DNA of 64,000 nt from Pseudomonadota bacterium (GTDB lineage: Bacteria > Pseudomonadota > Alphaproteobacteria > Rhizobiales > Xanthobacteraceae): the NCBI GenBank assembly GCA_023451825.1, contig JAEXYA010000026.1:1-64000 (forward strand), written 5' to 3'. The notes beneath the pieces are model-generated. The model did not search any database and was not told where the DNA came from. It worked only from the letters and a program-made list of their open reading frames with translations. Numbering within the stretch: the stretch's first letter is position 1; every line of letters starts with the position of its first letter. Below are positions 58,118 through 64,000 of this stretch, piece by piece. The translations under genes and the position numbers were made by a program.

Positions 58118-61100
58118 TCACCCACGCGCCGCAAAAGCGATCAGATCGGGCGCGGCGGCCCGTGCGAACAATTCCTCGTAACTCGGCAGGTGCTGCAGGA
58201 CGGCGATGTTCTTGCTGCCCTGATGCAGGATCCAGCCATAGGAGCCGGGACTGTCCACGGAGAGAACATTGCGCAGCGCAAGTGCCGATTTGTAGTCGCG
58301 CAGCCGCTTGTCGGCGACCAGCGCAGCAAGCTCCGGGTCGCCATAGGTCTGCAACGCCGCGCGCGCATGGCGCAGGATCTTCTGCATCAGCGCGAAATCC
58401 TCGGTGAGCAGCAGCTTGCGCACCGCCGATGCGACGGCCGGATGCCCGGTCTCGGTGATCCCCGGCAGACGCGACAGCGCCAGTTGCTGCGCCATTGCCA
58501 GCACGGTGTATTCATTGAGCAGGCGGAACGTGGCCTCGCTGTCGGCGGCATCGTGGTCGGGAATGGCACCGCCCATGATCGGCTTGCCGTCGCGATAGGC
58601 CAGCTTGAACTTGCGCACCTGCCAGCCGGCGACTGCAGTCGCCACCTCCTCCAGCAGGTCCTTGCGCGGCTTGGCCTTCAGGATGGCGTCGCTGTCCTGA
58701 TATTGCAGCAGCGCGGTCGGCAGGCCGTAGACGAAATTGGCCTTCTCGACGTCCCAGTTCTCCAGCAACCAGGTCGCCTTCGCCGAGCCGGTCGCATCGA
58801 CATGCCATTGCAGCAGCTGTCGCACGGTCTCCGCATGCATCCGGGAATAGTCGTCGTCGCCAGCGATGGGCAGCAACAGGATCGAGTCGTGGCTCGCTTT
58901 GGCCGGCAGGTCGCCATAGGGATCGTATTGATAGGCGAAACCGCCGCTCATGCCATTGCCAAAACCTTTGCCGAAGGCGCCGAGGTTGAGCACGGCGCCG
59001 TTGGTCATGTATTCGCAGCAGAAATCGCCGACGCCTTCCACCACAGCGGTAGCGCCGGAATTGCGGACTGCGAAACGGTCGCCCGCCTGCCCTTCCACGA
59101 AAGTGCGGCCACCGGTGGCGCCGAACAGTGCGAAATTGCCGATCAGCACGTTACCGCCTGCTTCATGCGAGCCCCCGCCGGGGCTGCAGATGGCGATCTC
59201 GCCGCCGCAGGCGCTCTTGCCGACACCGTCGTTGCAGACGCCCACATGGCGCATCACCATGCCGTCATTGCAGAACGCACCAAAGGACTGCCCGGCTGAG
59301 CCATGGGTCTCGATGGTCACCGCACCGGATTTGAGGAAGCGCCGGCCGCGATCATCCTGCGCGATCGCAGGACATCCGCATGTTTGCGCGTCGGTCATCT
59401 CGTGATTGAGCAGGCGCTCGATATCGATGGCGAGCCGACCAGCCACGCTCTTGTCGCGATTGCCGAGCTTGCGGGTATCGCGGATGACGAATTCGGATGC
59501 GCAGGCATCGATCAGCGCGGACTTCGCCGCGACAATCCACGCTTCATCGAGCGCGAAATCGGCCTCCATGTAAACGGGGCTGTCGATTTTCACCTCGTCC
59601 ACAACCGCGAGCATGTTGCGAAGATCGAGCTGGCCGACGCTGGCGGGATGGTCGAGCAGATGCAGCAGATCGGCGCGACCCCGCGCCTCGCGGAGCGAAC
59701 TGAAGCCGAGCGCGGCCAGGATCTCGCGTGTCTCATGCGCGATGTTCATCAGATACTGCGCGAGCGCGCGCGGATCGCCGTCGAACAGTTCGGAATTGGT
59801 GGTCAGGCCTGCCGGACATTTGATGTTGCAGTTCTTCGCCATGACGCATTTCAGCATCATCAGCGCAGTGGTGCCGAATTCAAATGAATCGCCGCCGAGC
59901 AGCGCCGACTTGATGACGTCGCTCGCGGTCTGGTGCGCGCCCGAGCAGCGCAGTGTCACTTTCTGGCGCAAGCCATTGGCGCACAGCGCCTGATGTACTT
60001 CCGCGATGCCGATCTCGGCAGCGCGGCCGGTATATTTGAGGCTGGTCACCGCCGCAGCACCGGTGCCGCCGGTGTTGCCGGCAATGTTGATGACATCGGC
60101 ACCGGCCTTGGCGACACCGACCGCGATGGTGCCGACGCCTTCCGACGACACTAGCTTGACGATGACACGCACCCGCGCGGCCTTGCAGTCATGGATCAGT
60201 TGGGCGAGGTCCTCGATGGAATAAGTGTCGTGATGCGGCGGCGGCGACACCAGCTCGACGCCGGGCGTGCCACCGCGCGCGGCTGCGATCTCCACGGTCA
60301 CCTTCTGCGCCGGCAGCTGGCCTCCCTCGCCCGGCTTGGCGCCCTGGCCGATCTTGATCTCCAGCTCTTCCAGCATGGGATCGGCGAGATAGCCGGCCCA
60401 GACACCGAACCGGCCGGAGGCGAGCTGCTTGATGCGCGAGGCGCGGATGGTGCCGTAGCGCGAGATGTTCTCGCCGCCTTCGCCGGAATTGGAGAGGCCG
60501 CCGACCATGTTGGTGCCATGCGCCACGGCTTCATGCGCTGGCGCATCGAGCGCGCCATGGCTCATGGCGCCGGAGGTGAGCAGCTGCGTGATCTCGTGAG
60601 CAGGCTGGACGTCCTGCAGCGCGATCGCGCCCGGGGCCGTCCGCAGCCGGGCAAGATAGGCCAGTGCCTCGCCCTTGACCGTGAGCGCCAGCCGACCGCC
60701 TTCCAACCAGTGACCAACGATGTCGGTCTTGAAGCGCGTGACCATGGACTGGCCGAGCGCGACAAGACGGCCGGGATCGCAGCCCAGGGGACCGGTGAGC
60801 TCCAGATGGAAGCGATCATCGGCCATGCGCGTGCAATCGAGCCCGCGGACGAGGAAGCTGTTATTGCCATGGCGCGAGAAGCGCCCCATCTCGCGCTTGA
60901 AGTCGCTGGCATGGCTGATGAACGTAACGTCGGCGGGCAGCGCCAGCACATCGCGCAAGGCCGCCGGGCGGCGGTGCCGCTCTTCGCTCATCAGCCGGCT
61001 GAAGGCGCGATAGGCCGGCGTGATGCGGAATGCATCGATTTCCTGCGGCGTGCGGCGCGCGAAACTGGTGCGCTTATAGGCGTCCTCGTCGAGCCCGAAG

Positions 61101-63631
61101 GAATCGGCAAGGCGCTTGAGCGTCAACAGGCGCAGCGGATCGGTGTCTTCCAGCGCCCCCGCATCGAAGGCTATCGGCTCTTCCGTCATGTCGACAAAGC
61201 CACGCACCGCCGTGGTGCCAAAGGAATGGCCGGCGCCTTCGGCGCGTTCCTTGAACAGGCCGAGCAGTGGAATATCGTTTTCGGTCTCCACACGCAGCGC
61301 CTTGGCGTGCCAATCGGCCGCGGCCTGGGCGATGACCGCGAAAGTAACGCCGCCGACCGGCGTCTTCACGTTCGGGAACCAGCGCCGCAGCAGCGGATCG
61401 TTGGTGTCGAGGAAATTCGGCTCGAAGAACTCGCCGCCGATATAGCTTTCGGCTGTGCACAGCCCAACCTTGCCCATGGTTTTCATGAGCGACTTCTCGG
61501 ACGCCTTGGCGAAGCGCTTGAATGCCTTATCGGCATCAGCGCCGAACTTCTCCTCGGCGCGAAACTGGACTCCCAGCGGATAAACCGCGGACGCGCCGAA
61601 ACCGAGCGCGGTGGCGACGTGATGCGACGAGGCGATCTGACCGCTCTCCGCGATCAACGATACGCGCAGGCGCTGCCCTTCCGCGATCAGACGCTGATTG
61701 ACGGCGGAGATGACGATGATGAGCGGTAGCGCACCGCGATCGCGCGCCACATGGCGATCGGTCAGGATGGCAATGCCGCCGAGCTCGCGGGCGAAGCGTT
61801 CGACCTCGTCGCACAGCGCCTCGATGGCCGCTTCGATGGCCTGCGCATTGGCCGCGCCATCATCCAGCACCGGGCGGTACAGCGTCTCGAAGCGGCGCAC
61901 CGGCGTGGCGCGCTGCTCGCGGATCTTCAGCATTTCGAGATGGGTGAGGATCGGCGAACGAATGACGATCTGCGGGGCCGATGGCGCGCCGACATTGGGC
62001 TTGGCGCCCAGCGCCACCCGCAGCGTCATGCTGTCTGCCTCGCGCAGACTATCCAACGGCGGATTGGTGACCTGAGCGAAGCGCTGCGAGAAATACTTGG
62101 CGACGCCGCCTTCCTGATCCGACAGCGCGTTGATGGCGAGGCCATAGCCCATCGCCGAGATTTTCTCGGCGCCACTCTGCAGCATCGGATCCATCAGGAA
62201 CTTGAAGCTCTCCTGATTGTGCGAATAGGCGACATAGCGTTGAAAGCGTTCGAGATCGCCATTGTAACGCAGTGGCGAGCCCTGCGCCTCGGCCGGAATA
62301 TCGGGCAACGCCTCAAGCGTCACGCGCGCCTCGCTCAGCAACGAGGTGTAATCGCGGCGTGCGGCGAGCTTCTCCAGCGCTTCATGGGTGCCATAGGCGC
62401 GCTGCTCGGTGTGATCCCAATACAGCATGCCACCGGCCTCGATGCGGCCACGGCGTATAACGGTGTCGGCAGCAAAGCCGATCTGGCCGGCCTCCGACAT
62501 CACACACAGATATTCATCGGTCTCGACCGATCGCAGCGGGCGCAGGCCGAGGCGATCGAGCCGCGCGCCGACGATCTCGCCATTACCGAAGATCAACGCG
62601 GCGGGGCCGTCGTTCTTCTCCTCATAGAGCGAGAAATATTCCAGCATCGCCCGCACCGGCGGCGACAGCGTCTCATCATTCTCCCAGGCCGGCGGCATCA
62701 TCGACACGATGGCGGTGACGAGGTCGAGGCCGTCTTCCATCAGCCGGCTTTGCAGCGTCTGGTCGAGACGGCAGGAATCCGATTGGCCTTCCGGCGCAAT
62801 GATGCTGCCATTGCGCGAGCGCGCCAGCGCGGCTTCCGACAGGCGGTTCTTCTTGTCGGTATTGAGCTCGCCATTATGCGCCATCAGGCGGAATGGCTGC
62901 GCCATCGAGTTGCGCGGATCCGTGTTGGTGGAGAACCGCGTGTGGAAATACATCGTATGGATCGACTGATCGGAATCGGTCAGATCGCGGAAATAGGGAA
63001 TGACCTCGTTGGAGTTGAGACGCCCTTTCAGAACCTGGGTTCGCGCTGAGAACGACAACGGATAGAAGCCCGCGAGGCTTGTGTCCGTATAGGCCTCCGC
63101 CTCGATCACCAGCAATGCGCGATGGATGGCGCGGTCGAACGCGGCGAGATCGCCAGCGCTGTCCGGCGCTGCGACCACCCATTGCCGGATCACGGACTGC
63201 AGCCGGATTGCGGCAGGACGCAGCACCGACGGATCGACCGGCACATCACGTATCAGCAGGACCGCCATGCCTTCATCGGCTGCAGCGGCAGCGATGATCC
63301 GTCCGGCGCGCTCATGCTGTGCCGGATCGTGCGGAAGAAAGACGTTGCAGACGCCGAAGCGCCCCTGCGCGAGATCCGAATGTCCAGTCAGCTTGCGGAA
63401 AAATCCGAGCGAAAGATCGATGGAGACACCGGCGCCATCGCCGACGCCTTCGGCCGACATCCCGCCACGATGCGGTACCGCGCACAGCGCTTCATGTCCC
63501 TTGAGCAGGACATCATGCGACTGCCGGCCATCCTTGCGGGTGATGAAGCCGACACCACAGCTGCTCTTCTCCAAAGCGCTGTCGTAGAGACCTGTTGGCG
63601 CGGATTCGGCGATCAAGCCTGTCGTCCTCAT
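58118..63631 (-). CDS. Divergent glutamate synthase large subunit-like protein with C-terminal extension
   Basis: 1837 residues; ordinary GltB has about 1500. Propeptide 1-24, then C25 as predicted mature N-terminal nucleophile (SSCGVGFI) of a class II glutaminase domain (25-445; HNGELNT, DRLGLRPLRS). Central domain about 450-800, FMN/synthase domain about 1000-1400 (GEGGENISRYG, GQGAKPGEGGQLPAQKV, SPPPHHDTYSIED), GXGXG domain about 1400-1570. The 3Fe-4S cysteines C1262, C1268 and C1272 are spaced C-x5-C-x3-C, one residue short of the usual C-x5-C-x4-C. The GGTGA loop reads AGNTGGTGAAA. Residues from about 1650 have no GltB counterpart. No gltD is present. Confidence 0.85.
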   Translation of the reverse strand: MRTTGLIAESAPTGLYDSALEKSSCGVGFITRKDGRQSHDVLLKGHEALCAVPHRGGMSAEGVGDGAGVSIDLSLGFFRKLTGHSDLAQGRFGVCNVFLPHDPAQHERAGRIIAAAAADEGMAVLLIRDVPVDPSVLRPAAIRLQSVIRQWVVAAPDSAGDLAAFDRAIHRALLVIEAEAYTDTSLAGFYPLSFSARTQVLKGRLNSNEVIPYFRDLTDSDQSIHTMYFHTRFSTNTDPRNSMAQPFRLMAHNGELNTDKKNRLSEAALARSRNGSIIAPEGQSDSCRLDQTLQSRLMEDGLDLVTAIVSMMPPAWENDETLSPPVRAMLEYFSLYEEKNDGPAALIFGNGEIVGARLDRLGLRPLRSVETDEYLCVMSEAGQIGFAADTVIRRGRIEAGGMLYWDHTEQRAYGTHEALEKLAARRDYTSLLSEARVTLEALPDIPAEAQGSPLRYNGDLERFQRYVAYSHNQESFKFLMDPMLQSGAEKISAMGYGLAINALSDQEGGVAKYFSQRFAQVTNPPLDSLREADSMTLRVALGAKPNVGAPSAPQIVIRSPILTHLEMLKIREQRATPVRRFETLYRPVLDDGAANAQAIEAAIEALCDEVERFARELGGIAILTDRHVARDRGALPLIIVISAVNQRLIAEGQRLRVSLIAESGQIASSHHVATALGFGASAVYPLGVQFRAEEKFGADADKAFKRFAKASEKSLMKTMGKVGLCTAESYIGGEFFEPNFLDTNDPLLRRWFPNVKTPVGGVTFAVIAQAAADWHAKALRVETENDIPLLGLFKERAEGAGHSFGTTAVRGFVDMTEEPIAFDAGALEDTDPLRLLTLKRLADSFGLDEDAYKRTSFARRTPQEIDAFRITPAYRAFSRLMSEERHRRPAALRDVLALPADVTFISHASDFKREMGRFSRHGNNSFLVRGLDCTRMADDRFHLELTGPLGCDPGRLVALGQSMVTRFKTDIVGHWLEGGRLALTVKGEALAYLARLRTAPGAIALQDVQPAHEITQLLTSGAMSHGALDAPAHEAVAHGTNMVGGLSNSGEGGENISRYGTIRASRIKQLASGRFGVWAGYLADPMLEELEIKIGQGAKPGEGGQLPAQKVTVEIAAARGGTPGVELVSPPPHHDTYSIEDLAQLIHDCKAARVRVIVKLVSSEGVGTIAVGVAKAGADVINIAGNTGGTGAAAVTSLKYTGRAAEIGIAEVHQALCANGLRQKVTLRCSGAHQTASDVIKSALLGGDSFEFGTTALMMLKCVMAKNCNIKCPAGLTTNSELFDGDPRALAQYLMNIAHETREILAALGFSSLREARGRADLLHLLDHPASVGQLDLRNMLAVVDEVKIDSPVYMEADFALDEAWIVAAKSALIDACASEFVIRDTRKLGNRDKSVAGRLAIDIERLLNHEMTDAQTCGCPAIAQDDRGRRFLKSGAVTIETHGSAGQSFGAFCNDGMVMRHVGVCNDGVGKSACGGEIAICSPGGGSHEAGGNVLIGNFALFGATGGRTFVEGQAGDRFAVRNSGATAVVEGVGDFCCEYMTNGAVLNLGAFGKGFGNGMSGGFAYQYDPYGDLPAKASHDSILLLPIAGDDDYSRMHAETVRQLLQWHVDATGSAKATWLLENWDVEKANFVYGLPTALLQYQDSDAILKAKPRKDLLEEVATAVAGWQVRKFKLAYRDGKPIMGGAIPDHDAADSEATFRLLNEYTVLAMAQQLALSRLPGITETGHPAVASAVRKLLLTEDFALMQKILRHARAALQTYGDPELAALVADKRLRDYKSALALRNVLSVDSPGSYGWILHQGSKNIAVLQHLPSYEELFARAAAPDLIAFAARG

Positions 63632-64000
63632 GATGTATCAGGATCGCAGCGTCCCGGTAGCACTGCCATTCGCTGGCATGGACCTGTTGAAGGTCGCCTT
63701 AGCTCGCACGGCACATCGCAGCAAGCTGCGTGGGTCAGTATGGAATTATAAAAGCTTTAGTTTGCATCGACTGCCGGGATCACGGGGAACAAGATCGATG
63801 TCGGCAGTCGCACACGACGCCGCGCTCGCGGCAGCCTGGAATCGCTATAAACGGGCGGCGCCGTGCCAGACGCGCGGCCTGTGCCGCGATCCATCGTCGA
63901 TCCCCAAGTACACGAGCCCGGCGGTTCGATCTGCGGTCGTTTGCGCGAGACAGCGCATCGCACGATGATGCACCTTCATCGGCCATCGCATCGCCGGGCC
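63632..64000. other. Region upstream of the GltB-like gene, with a -10-like element
   Basis: 369 nt to the window end without a supported gene. On the minus strand TATAAT is read at 63750-63745, about 114 nt upstream of the gltB-like start, with no good -35 hexamer at 16-18 bp, so promoter strength is uncertain. No terminator or repeat element was recognised here. Confidence 0.4.

Noticed and set aside
60191..61729. Plus-strand open frame of 512 codons inside the GltB-like gene
   Set aside because: Antisense shadow with low-complexity Arg/Gly/Asp-rich translation; the minus strand shows clear glutamate synthase motifs through the same stretch.

Overview
The window is GC-rich, gene-dense chromosomal DNA from an alphaproteobacterium. 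Protein families and synteny (DUF2336, FolE next to a NifU-like scaffold, a BTLCP protease, DUF3126, Gly/Tyr-rich secreted proteins, FeuPQ-like regulators, scattered palindromic repeats) point to the Bradyrhizobium/Rhodopseudomonas/Afipia/Tardiphaga group (Nitrobacteraceae). This is inferred from recognised families; there is no rRNA in the window to confirm it.

Layout. 1-6.8 kb: DUF2336 protein, lytic transglycosylase, a type II toxin-antitoxin pair with a clear operator, hisI, folE, a NifU-like scaffold, an exported ClpP-like protein and yidD. 6.8-13.1 kb: MFS permease, zinc-ribbon protein, BCCT osmolyte carrier and thrS. 13.2-15.7 kb: one 855-residue gene that looks like a whole phage lysis module in one polypeptide. 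16-29.6 kb: signalling and envelope genes: nitroreductase, GGDEF-EAL protein, patatin, CBS protein, rhomboid protease, a PepSY/two-component cassette, then PAS, tandem PilZ and a periplasmic cysteine protease. 29.6-40.2 kb: small exported proteins, gamma-carbonic anhydrase-like protein, DnaQ-BRCT exonuclease, cysE, hydrolase, flavin monooxygenase and tRNA-Leu(UAA). 40.6-51.5 kb: an aromatic-acid catabolic cluster. 51.7-55.2 kb: secreted TPR-caspase protein, LysR and EamA exporter. 55.3-63.6 kb: a minus-strand unit of a divergent glutamate synthase large subunit, a CysJ-type diflavin reductase and a HemS-like protein.

How the genes may work together. In the catabolic cluster, ligI, galB and ligK homologues overlap or nearly touch in the order of the lower protocatechuate 4,5-cleavage/gallate pathway (pyrone dicarboxylate to oxalomesaconate to carboxy-hydroxy-oxoadipate to pyruvate plus oxaloacetate). 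They are preceded by a TctC-type solute-binding protein and followed by a Pht5-like protein and an extradiol dioxygenase. A LysR gene reads away from a second TctC gene and a Tat-exported LigI paralogue across a strong nested palindrome. In the last cluster the usual GltD partner is absent and a CysJ-like reductase occupies its place.

The two best candidates for undescribed systems are the fused lysis protein (13179-15746) and the GltB-like/CysJ-like/HemS-like operon (55268-63631). No CRISPR array, transposase, integrase or other phage structural gene was seen. At least five kinds of short palindromic intergenic repeat were found.
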